Source: RGIG2134 sp964461115
GTDB lineage: Bacteria; Cyanobacteriota; Vampirovibrionia; Gastranaerophilales; Gastranaerophilaceae
NCBI GenBank assembly: GCA_964461115.1
Contig: CAYWSX010000001.1
Span: 124,001-188,000 of the forward strand
DNA: 64,000 nucleotides
Direction: 5' to 3'
The translations under genes and the position numbers were made by a program. Below the pieces are notes generated by a model. It ran no database searches. It saw only the letters and a program-made list of their open reading frames with translations, and was not told the DNA's origin. This document shows, in pieces, positions 50,547 through 59,184 of the stretch. Position 1 is the first letter of the stretch, and every line of letters starts with the position of its first letter.

Positions 50547-51416
50547 GTGGCTTTAGCAAAGAAGAAACTCAAACAGCAGCAGGCTGATTTAAGAATTGTC
50601 AAACAGGAAGAGGTTTTAACAAAGCCTTATAATGATATTAACCTTAGAAACTGGAAAGAATATCCTCATATTTTGACGGATACGCTTTGGGAGTTCAAAT
50701 CGCGAGAAAAAACCAACGGGCACAGCTATGATTACCACGGAAACTACATTCCGCAACTTGCTCAACAATTATACGAAAGATTTACCAAAAAGAATGATAT
50801 CGTGCTTGATTTGTTCTTCGGCTCAGGAACCTCAGGAATCGAGGCTGTAAATATGCAGCGCAGATGTATCGGTGTAGAACTCAAGCAAGAATTAGTAGAT
50901 TACGTTAGTGAGAAATTTAAAGCAAAAGAACTTGTTACTGACGTAAATATAATTTGCGGAGACAGTGCCTCAACTGAAATAGGTGACAAAATTCAAGCAA
51001 GACTTGATGTCATGGGTCGCGATAAAGCACAATTCCTGGTTCTTCACCCGCCATATGATGATATTATTAAGTTCTCGGATAAAAAAGAAGATTTATCAAA
51101 TTGTTCGTCCACCGAAGATTTTTACGATTTATTTGAAAAAGTTGCGAAAAACGGCTACGATGCGCTGGAAAAAGGCAGGCATGCTGCGCTTATCATAGGC
51201 GACAAATACGCAAACGGTGAACTTATTCCTCTCGGATTCGGCTGTATGCAAAAAATGCAGCAAATGGGATTCCTATTAAAATCCATTATTGTTAAGAATA
51301 TCGAAGGAAATGAAAAAGCAAAAGGTAAGCAGGCAAATCTATGGAGATACCGCGCACTGTACGGTGGTTTCTACATTTTCAAGCATGAATATGTTATGAT
51401 TTTTCAAAAGATGTAA
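50547..51416 (+). CDS. DNA modification methylase (amino-methyltransferase)
   Basis: Transfers a methyl group to an exocyclic amino group (N4-cytosine or N6-adenine). 289 residues. The binding motif I is VLDLFFGSGTSGIEAVNMQR (about 85-104) and the catalytic motif IV is LHPPYDDI, a variant of (S/D/N)PP(Y/W), with motif I after an N-terminal recognition part. No restriction enzyme is next to it; an XRE HTH gene of controller type follows after 77 bases. It could be an orphan methylase or the remaining half of a restriction-modification unit. GTG start with GGGGGA upstream. Confidence 0.85.
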   Translation: MALAKKKLKQQQADLRIVKQEEVLTKPYNDINLRNWKEYPHILTDTLWEFKSREKTNGHSYDYHGNYIPQLAQQLYERFTKKNDIVLDLFFGSGTSGIEAVNMQRRCIGVELKQELVDYVSEKFKAKELVTDVNIICGDSASTEIGDKIQARLDVMGRDKAQFLVLHPPYDDIIKFSDKKEDLSNCSSTEDFYDLFEKVAKNGYDALEKGRHAALIIGDKYANGELIPLGFGCMQKMQQMGFLLKSIIVKNIEGNEKAKGKQANLWRYRALYGGFYIFKHEYVMIFQKM

Positions 51417-51472
51417 TTGATTTCTGTAAATATTTTGCATTAGAGAAGTATTATTCACTGCAATTTTTGAAT

Positions 51473-51493
51473 ATTAGAATTATACTTTCTAAT
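51473..51493. promoter_or_regulatory. inverted repeat around a -10 box, probable autoregulatory site
   Basis: ATTAGAA (51473-51479) and TTCTAAT (51487-51493) flank TTATACT; the TATACT -10 box (51481-51486) lies inside. The ATG at 51494 directly follows, so the HTH protein could bind its own promoter. Similar to controller-box layouts. Confidence 0.45.
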
Positions 51494-51724
51494 ATGAAAG
51501 GCATTGAAGAAGATTACATCAGTCAAATACGTACGCGTGTGAAGGCTCTTAGAGAATCCAGAGAATGGACGCAAGAATATCTTGCCGAAAAAGTGGATCG
51601 CTCAAGAGAATTTATTAACAAGTTCGAAACCGGCAAGCAGAAAATCAGTTTTACTACGCTTGTTCGCATCGCTATTGCATTTGACATGTCATTAAAAGAT
51701 TTAGTCGATATAGAAAAACAGTAA
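51494..51724 (+). CDS. XRE family HTH regulator (controller-like)
   Basis: 76 residues from the ATG at 51494. The HTH covers about residues 8-65: IRTRVKALRESREWTQEYLA, then EKVDRSREFINKFETGKQKI, then FTTLVRIAIAFDM. Size and the position after a DNA methylase match controller (C) proteins of restriction-modification systems. The upstream frame to 51467 is open but would include the palindromic site, so the later start is preferred. The gene appears leaderless. It ends one base before the obg stop on the other strand. Confidence 0.8.
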   Translation: MKGIEEDYISQIRTRVKALRESREWTQEYLAEKVDRSREFINKFETGKQKISFTTLVRIAIAFDMSLKDLVDIEKQ

Positions 51725-53005
51725 CTAGCTGAAATAGTCGAATTCTATGTGTCCTATTTTAACGCTATCACCGTCTTTTATACCGGCCTGTTCCAGTGCT
51801 TCAAAAACACCCATCGATTTCATAATATTTTGGAATCTGAAAATTTGTTCATAATTTCTTGAATCAGTTACGTTGGCCAAACGGAAAAGCTTACCACCTT
51901 CAACAACATAGCTTTTTTTGTCAAGCTTATAGACGCAGAAAGAACTATCATCATTATCATAAGCGGCGTCGTCTTCATGTACTTCAACAACAATTTCAGG
52001 CTTTGGAATTTCTTCGACTTTTTGCGCCATAATGGACAAAAGCTCTACAACACCCTGTCGTGCTACCGCCGAAATCATATAAACATCTGACGCAAGTTCT
52101 TTGAACTTGTTATAAAAACTTTCTCTGTCTTCATCCGGAATAACATCAATTTTATTAAGAACAACAATCTGATAAACCTCAGAAAGTCTCGTATCATGTT
52201 TTTTAAGCTCTTCGTTTATTTTTTTATAGTTGTCAATTGGATTTTCAGCAGACAAATCTACAATATGGAGTAAAAACCTGCATCTTTCTACGTGACGTAA
52301 AAATTCATGCCCTAGCCCTGTACCTTCCGAAGCGCCTTCAATCAATCCCGGGATGTCCGCAACAACATAGCTGTCACCGCTATGCTTTTTCACAACACCA
52401 AGATTAGGTACCAGAGTAGTAAAAGGATAATCTGCAATTTTAGGCTTTGCGGAACTTATAACACTTATCAAGGTAGATTTACCGGCATTAGGCATACCAA
52501 GAAGCCCGACATCCGCGATGAGTTTCAATTCTAAATCCAAATTTCGCTCAATACCTGATTCGCCCGGCTCACAAAATTGAGGAGAGCGTTTTTGAGAAGT
52601 AGCAAAGCGGGCATTTCCGCGTCCGCCGCGCCCACCTTTTGCCACTAATGCCGTTTGTCCCTCCTCGGTAAGGTCGGCAATAATTTTACCGCTGGAGGTA
52701 TCTTTAACAATCGTTCCGAGCGGAACATTTATGTACAAATCTTTCCCGCAGCGCCCATGCTGAGATTTTCCTCGTCCGTTTTCGCCGTTATCTGCTTTAA
52801 AAATAGACTGGTATTGAAAGTCAAGAAGAGTTGAAATATCGGCAACCGCAATTAAATAAACATCACCGCCGCGCCCGCCGTCGCCGCCTGCAGGCCCGCC
52901 CATATCGACGTATTTTTCGCGTCTCCAGGCAACCATTCCGTTTCCGCCTTTTCCTGAAAGTATTTTAATTCTTGATTTATCTAAAAACATATTCAAATTA
53001 TACAC
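51725..53005 (-). CDS. obg: GTPase Obg
   Basis: Ribosome-associated GTPase for large-subunit assembly and growth control. 426 residues: Gly-rich Obg fold (1-158, with GGNGMVAWRREKYVDMGGPA and GGRGGRGNARF), G domain (GMPNAGKSTLI, DIPGLIEGAS, LNKID, ISAVA) and a C-terminal OCT-type domain. All GTP-binding motifs are intact. Single gene, convergent with the HTH gene. Confidence 0.97.
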   Translation of the reverse strand: MYNLNMFLDKSRIKILSGKGGNGMVAWRREKYVDMGGPAGGDGGRGGDVYLIAVADISTLLDFQYQSIFKADNGENGRGKSQHGRCGKDLYINVPLGTIVKDTSSGKIIADLTEEGQTALVAKGGRGGRGNARFATSQKRSPQFCEPGESGIERNLDLELKLIADVGLLGMPNAGKSTLISVISSAKPKIADYPFTTLVPNLGVVKKHSGDSYVVADIPGLIEGASEGTGLGHEFLRHVERCRFLLHIVDLSAENPIDNYKKINEELKKHDTRLSEVYQIVVLNKIDVIPDEDRESFYNKFKELASDVYMISAVARQGVVELLSIMAQKVEEIPKPEIVVEVHEDDAAYDNDDSSFCVYKLDKKSYVVEGGKLFRLANVTDSRNYEQIFRFQNIMKSMGVFEALEQAGIKDGDSVKIGHIEFDYFS

Positions 53006-53113
53006 TAAAAAAGATAAAATTCATCTAAAAATATACATATTTTGTATGAGTCGGGAAATTTTGGCATGGTGTATGATACCGGTATCTAAAATAGACTTTT
53101 AAGGTGAGGAAAA

Positions 53114-53563
53114 TTGAAGAAATACAAGTTCAGACTGCAGACTGTGCTTGATATCAAGGAAAAGAAAGTTGAGCAAAAGCTACAAGAGCTTGCTCAGATA
53201 GTTTCTGTACTAAACAAAGAAGTTGAGATCGAAAAACAGCTCATACAAGAGCGAAACACCTTACAATCATCTATTATCACCATCAATTCAATTGATACAC
53301 CGATAAGTCTGTTTGAAATGCAAAACTCGCGAGGCTACTGGGGCAATCTCGGTATCAAAATCGCTCAACAAAAAGAGCGAATTAAAAATGTCGAAACCTT
53401 TATGAAAGCCAAGCAGCAGGAAGTAAATGAAGCGATAAAAGAAAAGAAAGTTCTTGAAAATCTTAAAGAAAAAGAACAAGAAAAGTTTTACAAAGAGTTT
53501 CTGGCATACGAAAGACGAGAACTCGACGAAATTGCAATCAGCAGATACTCAAGAATAAATTAA
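53114..53563 (+). CDS. fliJ: flagellar protein FliJ
   Basis: Cytoplasmic chaperone-like stalk of the flagellar export ATPase. 149 residues, one long coiled-coil beginning KYKFRLQTVLDIKEKKVEQK, the FliJ signature, and ending YERRELDEIAISRYSRI. TTG start with GAGG 6-7 bases before. It heads fliJ-fliK-flgD-flgE, with 8 bases to fliK. Assignment by fold and neighbours. Confidence 0.85.
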   Translation: MKKYKFRLQTVLDIKEKKVEQKLQELAQIVSVLNKEVEIEKQLIQERNTLQSSIITINSIDTPISLFEMQNSRGYWGNLGIKIAQQKERIKNVETFMKAKQQEVNEAIKEKKVLENLKEKEQEKFYKEFLAYERRELDEIAISRYSRIN

Positions 53564-53571
53564 GGATAAAC

Positions 53572-55179
53572 ATGACAGCAGAATTACTAAAAAACATAAT
53601 ACCAACAGTACAATCAGCTTCTAAAAATGCAGTCAATACGACAAAAGCTGTTCAAAATACTATTGAAAAAGCGGATAAAGCTTTTTCAAATCTGCTTGAC
53701 GATATTAATAAAAAGTATTCACAAAATGATACTCAAAAGACTGCACAATCGCAAACGCAGCAAAAAGAATCTGCTGAAAAGCAAATTGCACCTGAAAAAA
53801 ACACACAGGCGACAGAAAAGACCGCTGAGACTATTTCAAATACTGAAACAACGGAAAAAGACAGCAGTTTAACCGACAATACTCAATCTGAAAATAATAC
53901 CACTGAAAACACAAACACAGATGACGCGGAGCAAACTCTCGAAAGCAGTGCTGAATTGAATTTGGCGTTAAATACACTTAATAATTTATTAATGACAGAA
54001 ACAACTCAAAACCTTTCCACTGCAAACACCGAGAATTCCGACTCAGAATCAGGTACCGTTGAAAACACAATCAAGCCGGCAGAGTCCGCCGCTACGCAAG
54101 ACACTAAAAACCCAAGTGAATCACTTGCGGACACAGCGCTGCCTAAAACAAAAACCATATACGGCACTGATAAAATAATGACTGTTACCGGCGAGCACTT
54201 GAGCGAGTTAGAAAAAAAGCTTGCCGAAAAAGAATCTGAGAACAATCAAAGTATAAGCACGGAACAAACAGAAGAAAACACCATTTCAGCAGATATTTTG
54301 CCGGAAGACACAGATAATTTGGTGAAATTCGAGCAAGCTGCAGACAGCGCAATTGATGATATCTTAGGCTTGGATAAAACATCCGAAACTCAAACATCCA
54401 CTTCAAAAATATCACAAGAAACCCTAGACAATTTAGATGTAACTGTAAAATCCGTTGAAAAAACTCCTGATATGTCCCAGTTTAACAACTCAGGATTCGG
54501 AAACCAAAAAGGTAACGCACAAGAAGATATCATAAAAATGACGATTAGCGGAATATCTTCGACTACAAATGCAGAAAGTTCAACATTAGCTAATTTCACA
54601 TTGCCCGATGTTTCAAATATCGACCCGCAAATTCAACTGACACCGGACAAAACTGTGACTCAATCAATGACCCTGGCGCAGCCAAAAACCATTAACAGCG
54701 CAGATATATTAAATCAAATTCATACAAAAGTTACGATACCGCAAGAAGATCAGACAAGCAAAGTAAGTATTATTTTGAAACCTGAAAATCTTGGCAAGGT
54801 AACTATTGAAATTATGAACACAAGAGAAGGTGTTACTGCAAAAATGATTGCAGAAACCCCTCAAATCAAAGAAATGCTGGACAAAAGTATCGAAAGCTTG
54901 AAAAACACAATAGCGTCTCAAGGCGTTAACGTTAACAACATCTCCGTCAAAGTGGAACAAGCAGCATCGGCTCAAAACACAAACTTCGGATTTGATGAGG
55001 AACAATTTAACAGAGAGGCCTCACAACATTCACACCAGCAACAGCAAGAAAATTCTAAAAACTCAAATCAAAGCGAGTTTACAGCATTTTCAACAGGAGG
55101 TTTAGAGCAGGAAGAACCTGACAACACAGTAAAAATAAGCCAAAACACACATAACGGCGAAGTAAATATCAGAATTTAA
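53572..55179 (+). CDS. fliK: flagellar hook-length control protein
   Basis: Secreted molecular ruler that sets hook length and switches export specificity. 535 residues. The first 370 are low-complexity, rich in Thr, Ser, Asn, Glu and Gln, as in other FliK proteins. The C-terminal Flg_hook domain is at about 390-480: KVSIILKPENLGKVTIEIMN, EGVTAKMIAETPQIKEMLDK, LKNTIASQGVNVNNISVKV. A Gln/His-rich tail follows. Second gene of the operon. Confidence 0.9.
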   Translation: MTAELLKNIIPTVQSASKNAVNTTKAVQNTIEKADKAFSNLLDDINKKYSQNDTQKTAQSQTQQKESAEKQIAPEKNTQATEKTAETISNTETTEKDSSLTDNTQSENNTTENTNTDDAEQTLESSAELNLALNTLNNLLMTETTQNLSTANTENSDSESGTVENTIKPAESAATQDTKNPSESLADTALPKTKTIYGTDKIMTVTGEHLSELEKKLAEKESENNQSISTEQTEENTISADILPEDTDNLVKFEQAADSAIDDILGLDKTSETQTSTSKISQETLDNLDVTVKSVEKTPDMSQFNNSGFGNQKGNAQEDIIKMTISGISSTTNAESSTLANFTLPDVSNIDPQIQLTPDKTVTQSMTLAQPKTINSADILNQIHTKVTIPQEDQTSKVSIILKPENLGKVTIEIMNTREGVTAKMIAETPQIKEMLDKSIESLKNTIASQGVNVNNISVKVEQAASAQNTNFGFDEEQFNREASQHSHQQQQENSKNSNQSEFTAFSTGGLEQEEPDNTVKISQNTHNGEVNIRI

Positions 55180-55213
55180 AAAATTTATAACTTGGGAATA
55201 AGAGGAAATAAAA

Positions 55214-55720
55214 ATGTCTACAAACATTCAAGATCAGGTAAACAACATGCAAAGTTGGACCAACATGATGAAAGGCGACCAACTTAAAAAAAATGGGGCT
55301 TCACAAGAGATGGGGCAAGATGCATTTCTTATGCTTATGATGGAGCAGCTTAAGTATCAAGATCCGCTTAAACCTGTCGGCAATACTGAATTTTTGTCGC
55401 AACAAGCACAATTCACACAGGTTAGCGAACTTCAGAAGCTGAATTCATCTTTAAACACGAACAACCAGGTAGTTCAAGCCTGTACACTTATCGGCAAAAA
55501 TGTACAGCTTCTAAACCCTGAAGACACAACAAAAACCATAGAAGGAAAGGTTGAATCCGTAACCTTCACGGGTGGAGCAGCACAAATTGTCGTTAATGGC
55601 AAAGAATATCCTCTGGGACTTGTTATGGGGATTGCCGACCAACCTATAAAACCGCCTTCAACAGGTGAAGGTGAAGGAACCGAAGACAAAGAAGAAAAAC
55701 CCGACCAATTACCAAGCTAG
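55214..55720 (+). CDS. flgD: flagellar hook assembly protein FlgD
   Basis: Scaffold that caps the growing hook. 168 residues. The N-terminal signature QDAFLMLMMEQLKYQDPLKP is followed by TEFLSQQAQFTQVSELQKLN; the second half (about 80-150) is the short beta domain with VESVTFTGGAAQIVVNGKEY. An acidic Glu/Pro tail ends the protein. The ATG follows AGAGGAAA. 44 bases before flgE. Confidence 0.95.
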   Translation: MSTNIQDQVNNMQSWTNMMKGDQLKKNGASQEMGQDAFLMLMMEQLKYQDPLKPVGNTEFLSQQAQFTQVSELQKLNSSLNTNNQVVQACTLIGKNVQLLNPEDTTKTIEGKVESVTFTGGAAQIVVNGKEYPLGLVMGIADQPIKPPSTGEGEGTEDKEEKPDQLPS

Positions 55721-55764
55721 ATAAATCAAAAATTAAAATAATAAATAGACATGGGAGGAATTAA

Positions 55765-57147
55765 ATGTCACAAGCAATGTACACATCTGCGAGCGGGATG
55801 GCAAACTCGCAAACTGCAATCAACGTTGTATCTAACAACATCGCAAACATGAACACAGTAGCTTTCAAAGAAGCGTCTGTGAGATTTTCAGACGTATTTT
55901 ACAGCACTTTATCTGCAGGTGCACCTTCAAGCCTATCAAACGGCGGCGTTAACCCTAAAGAAATCGGTTACGGCTCTCAAGTTGCATCAATTGCACAAAA
56001 ATTCACAACAGGTACGTTTCAATCAACAGGTATTTCGACAGATATGATGATTCAAGGTAACGGTTTCTTTACCGTCCTTTCGCCATCTAACGAAATGCTC
56101 TACACAAAAGCAGGTAACTTTAATGTTGATACGCAAGGCTATCTCGTAATGCCAAACGGATACAAAGTTATGGGTACAGATTCAATCTTCGGAAACGCAG
56201 CATCCAAGGTGCCTATAAAAATCCCTCAAATGATTCACTCGGAAGTAACTCCTAACCAAAACATGGGATCAAAAAACCTTACTGACTTGAACGGTGTTCA
56301 AGGCATTACAAAAGGCACCTACGGAATGGAAATAACATACAAAGATCCTCTGGACGGTACCGAGAAAACTAAAACTGTAAACTTTGAAATTACAAATGAA
56401 AAAAACCTGAATGAAGTATCTCAAATGATGAAAAACGCAATGGATGCAGCAGGATTCAAAGCAGATGATTACAAAATTGAAGTTAAAGATGGCACATTCC
56501 AAGTTTCGACAATGACAGGTGGGACAAACGATGTACAATCCGCAAAATTTGTTAACGGTACTTCAAATTTCTTGAGTGAAACACAGCTTTCTACAGCAAC
56601 TCCTGAAAACGGAAAATTCACCTCTAAAGTTTTGGACTACAAAGCAGATATTTCGGCAAGTGTAAATAGCCAAGAAGACTTAAAAGCTTCCTCTCAAACC
56701 TTCTACGAAAACGGCACAGTTGAAGTAACTTACTCAAACGGTGACAAATTAACGGTAGAACAAGTTGAAGGCAGCAATCAGCTACAGTTCAAATACACTA
56801 CAAAAGCCGGTATTACATTAAGAGGCAACGAAGTAGCAGTGAGCTCTGATGTTGCTACCACCGGAAACTTACAGCTCCAGCTTGCTCACTTTATGAACCC
56901 GGACGGTTTGACCCAACAAGGTAACAACCTGTATGGAATAGGCGTTAATAATGGCTTTGCTATGTATGGTGTTGCAGATTCTAACCTGTTTGGTTCAATT
57001 AAGAGCGGCGGGTTTGAAGCTTCTAACGTTGACTTAACAAAACAATTTTCAGATATGATTATTGCGCAGCGTTCCATCGAAGCAAACAGCCGTGTGTTTG
57101 ACACAGCAAACCAAGTTATGAAAAGTTTGGTTTACTTAGGACAGTAA
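55765..57147 (+). CDS. flgE: flagellar hook protein FlgE
   Basis: Main subunit of the flagellar hook. 460 residues. N-terminal flagellar rod/hook domain (MYTSASGMANSQTAINVVSN, then NIANMNTVAFKEASVRFSD), FlgE core with IQGNGFFTVLSP, and the C-terminal domain ending EASNVDLTKQFSDMIIAQRS, then IEANSRVFDTANQVMKSLVYL. The long middle region (about 160-380) is variable, as in other hooks. Good AGGAGG site before ATG. Last gene before a terminator. Confidence 0.96.
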   Translation: MSQAMYTSASGMANSQTAINVVSNNIANMNTVAFKEASVRFSDVFYSTLSAGAPSSLSNGGVNPKEIGYGSQVASIAQKFTTGTFQSTGISTDMMIQGNGFFTVLSPSNEMLYTKAGNFNVDTQGYLVMPNGYKVMGTDSIFGNAASKVPIKIPQMIHSEVTPNQNMGSKNLTDLNGVQGITKGTYGMEITYKDPLDGTEKTKTVNFEITNEKNLNEVSQMMKNAMDAAGFKADDYKIEVKDGTFQVSTMTGGTNDVQSAKFVNGTSNFLSETQLSTATPENGKFTSKVLDYKADISASVNSQEDLKASSQTFYENGTVEVTYSNGDKLTVEQVEGSNQLQFKYTTKAGITLRGNEVAVSSDVATTGNLQLQLAHFMNPDGLTQQGNNLYGIGVNNGFAMYGVADSNLFGSIKSGGFEASNVDLTKQFSDMIIAQRSIEANSRVFDTANQVMKSLVYLGQ

Positions 57148-57170
57148 AATAACCAATAAGACTATTAACT

Positions 57171-57205
57171 AAAAGAGGGCTGAACTATCAGACCTCTTTT
57201 TCTTT
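57171..57205 (+). terminator. terminator of the flagellar operon
   Basis: AAAAGAGG (57171-57178) pairs with CCTCTTTT (57193-57200) over a 14-base loop, followed by a T-rich run. Confidence 0.75.
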
Positions 57206-57424
57206 TTATCTTTTTGCCGCAAACCAGAAAATTACAGCAGTGACGGCACAGACCCAAGATATCTTCATCATATTTTTTGCCGCTTCTTTCTGTTCCTCAA
57301 ATCGAGAACTTTTATCTTCCGCAGGAGGCTTATACTCGCTGAAAGATACTTTCTTGTTACCCGACATTGAAGTACAAATACTTGTTAAATTTTGCCCGAA
57401 AGACAGAACTTTACAAACTTGCAT
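57206..57424 (-). CDS. small membrane-anchored protein, unknown
   Basis: 72 residues: a soluble charged N-terminal part (SGNKKVSFSEYKPPAEDKSS) and one C-terminal membrane helix (about 51-69, MMKISWVCAVTAVIFWFAA) ending KR. Not recognised. It lies 7 bases after the GH13 gene, so it is likely the last gene of that leftward operon. A small tail-anchored protein of the lineage-specific type seen elsewhere in this window. Confidence 0.55.
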   Translation of the reverse strand: MQVCKVLSFGQNLTSICTSMSGNKKVSFSEYKPPAEDKSSRFEEQKEAAKNMMKISWVCAVTAVIFWFAAKR

Positions 57425-57431
57425 TTGAAAC

Positions 57432-59183
57432 CTACAATTTCTGTTTAAATACCTGAAGACCTGATTTTTCTATATTAGGAGTGTTTACTTCAAAGATTTG
57501 GAATCTTGCAGGACCCATGTCAACTGCAACCTTACCGTCATCTTTTACTTGAAAATAGCTCTTTTCGCCATAATTGTCAACTAAATTTTTCAATTCTGTT
57601 CCTTTAGGAAGTCCCGGAACAATAACCGCACCTTTTTGACGTTTATTTACATTTCTGTTAGCAATAACCAGAAGGGTTTTACCATTTAAGTGCCTTGCAA
57701 ATGTAATAATTTGGTCGTCTGCATTTTCTTTGACATTAAGTGGAATAAACGAGCCTTTTGTCATTACATCTTCGTATTCTTTTCTCATTTTAAACGCTGA
57801 CTTCATAAATTCACCGATTTCAGGATGGTCACCGCCAGGTTTTCTTGAATGATTGAATATATCTAGCTTTCCTCTATGCACGTCCAGTTTTCTTTGTGTA
57901 TCTTTAGCGCCGTGAGGAATACAGTTCTCATATTTGTATAAGTACTCATCGCCCGATTGGAAACCGTCTACAAAATACGGGTTCAACATCGGCAATGAAG
58001 CCTGAAGACCTGTTGTAAGATTACAAAATGCAACCCCGCCATGGAACATAGGTGAAATATCATCGTGAGTCGCAAAAGAACCGATTAACGATTTTTTGGC
58101 AGGCATATCTTTTCTGTGGGACATTATCAGATTCTGTTTTACATAATCTGTAAATTCTTTCGCGGTATTCCATTCATTGAAGATGTGGTATTGTCCATAA
58201 TATGTATCAAAACCTGCACGCAAGCTATCTTCCGGCCTGTCAAACGGCATATTCAACTGAGGAGAAGCATCTTCGAAAGTATATGTCTCCGCAAGCCAAG
58301 CAAATTGAGGGTCGCGTGAGTGAGAATAAGGAATTATGATGTCCCAGAACTCTGTAGGTTTAGCACGAGCAACGTCAGCTCTTATACCGTCCACTCCGAG
58401 CTCTATACACATATCAACAAACTTTTTATGCAAGTCCAACACATATGGGTTTAAAGTACGCTTGGATTCATCAGCCCAAGGCTCCATCATTCTAATATCA
58501 TTCCAGCCTTGCGGTGTTTTTGCATGCCCATTTCTTTCAAAAGCCATAACTTCAGGCTGCTTCAAGAACATGTCATAAGAACCGCAGCTCGGAAGGTCAA
58601 GCATAACACGGATTCCACGCTTATGACACTCTTTAATAAATTCCTTGAATTGCTCTTTTACATCGCGAGGATCATTCGGGTCTCTAAGCTCAGGGTCTAT
58701 TTCAAGCATATCTTTTGGTGAATACAAAGAACCTGAAATCCCCATCGCGTGAAGCTTACCCGGCTCATGAATCGGAAGAACATGAAGAGTATTTACACCA
58801 AGTGCCGCAACACTGTCTAACCGACCTATTGAATTGAGAAACGTACCTTTGTCTTCATCATCTTGAACCAAACCATTGCGGTCAATATCTTTAGCGTTAA
58901 AAGTACGAGGAATCATAGCCCAAATAACGGCTTTATTATCTTGAATAAGACTTCTTAAATCATTTTTCCACTCAAATGGCTGTGAATCTTTGACTGCGCC
59001 AACAGCTGCAAGCTTTTCAGGAGCTTTTACAAATTGAGCAAGAATATTTGAAGTCGGAAGACTTGTAAGTTCTTTAATTTGAGGGCGGGTATTTTCAGGC
59101 TTTTCTGCCTCAAATGCAGTCTTATATGCAAGAGCTCTTGTATCAATATTCGAAATTTTTATTTGAGAAATCAAATTTGTCAT
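57432..59183 (-). CDS. GH13 alpha-amylase family enzyme
   Basis: Acts on alpha-glucans: hydrolysis or transfer of alpha-glucosidic bonds. 583 residues. A TIM barrel is at about 85-480 with VNTLHVLPI, RGIRVMLDLP, DGIRADVARA (nucleophile Asp), AWLAETY (acid/base Glu) and FATHDD with the transition-state Asp. A beta-domain follows (about 500-575, TLLVIANRNV). The first 80 residues are extra and not hydrolase-like. No signal peptide, so probably cytoplasmic. It directly follows the 820-residue gene (1-base gap), an unusual partner. Exact specificity unclear. Confidence 0.87.
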   Translation of the reverse strand: MTNLISQIKISNIDTRALAYKTAFEAEKPENTRPQIKELTSLPTSNILAQFVKAPEKLAAVGAVKDSQPFEWKNDLRSLIQDNKAVIWAMIPRTFNAKDIDRNGLVQDDEDKGTFLNSIGRLDSVAALGVNTLHVLPIHEPGKLHAMGISGSLYSPKDMLEIDPELRDPNDPRDVKEQFKEFIKECHKRGIRVMLDLPSCGSYDMFLKQPEVMAFERNGHAKTPQGWNDIRMMEPWADESKRTLNPYVLDLHKKFVDMCIELGVDGIRADVARAKPTEFWDIIIPYSHSRDPQFAWLAETYTFEDASPQLNMPFDRPEDSLRAGFDTYYGQYHIFNEWNTAKEFTDYVKQNLIMSHRKDMPAKKSLIGSFATHDDISPMFHGGVAFCNLTTGLQASLPMLNPYFVDGFQSGDEYLYKYENCIPHGAKDTQRKLDVHRGKLDIFNHSRKPGGDHPEIGEFMKSAFKMRKEYEDVMTKGSFIPLNVKENADDQIITFARHLNGKTLLVIANRNVNKRQKGAVIVPGLPKGTELKNLVDNYGEKSYFQVKDDGKVAVDMGPARFQIFEVNTPNIEKSGLQVFKQKL

Positions 59184-59184
59184 A

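Noticed and set aside
50547..53005. Restriction endonuclease next to the 50547 methylase
   Set aside because: Neighbouring genes are proB, an HTH regulator and obg; no nuclease-like frame is present.
53572..54700. FliK low-complexity region as a tandem DNA repeat
   Set aside because: The bias is in amino acid composition; no regular nucleotide period was visible.
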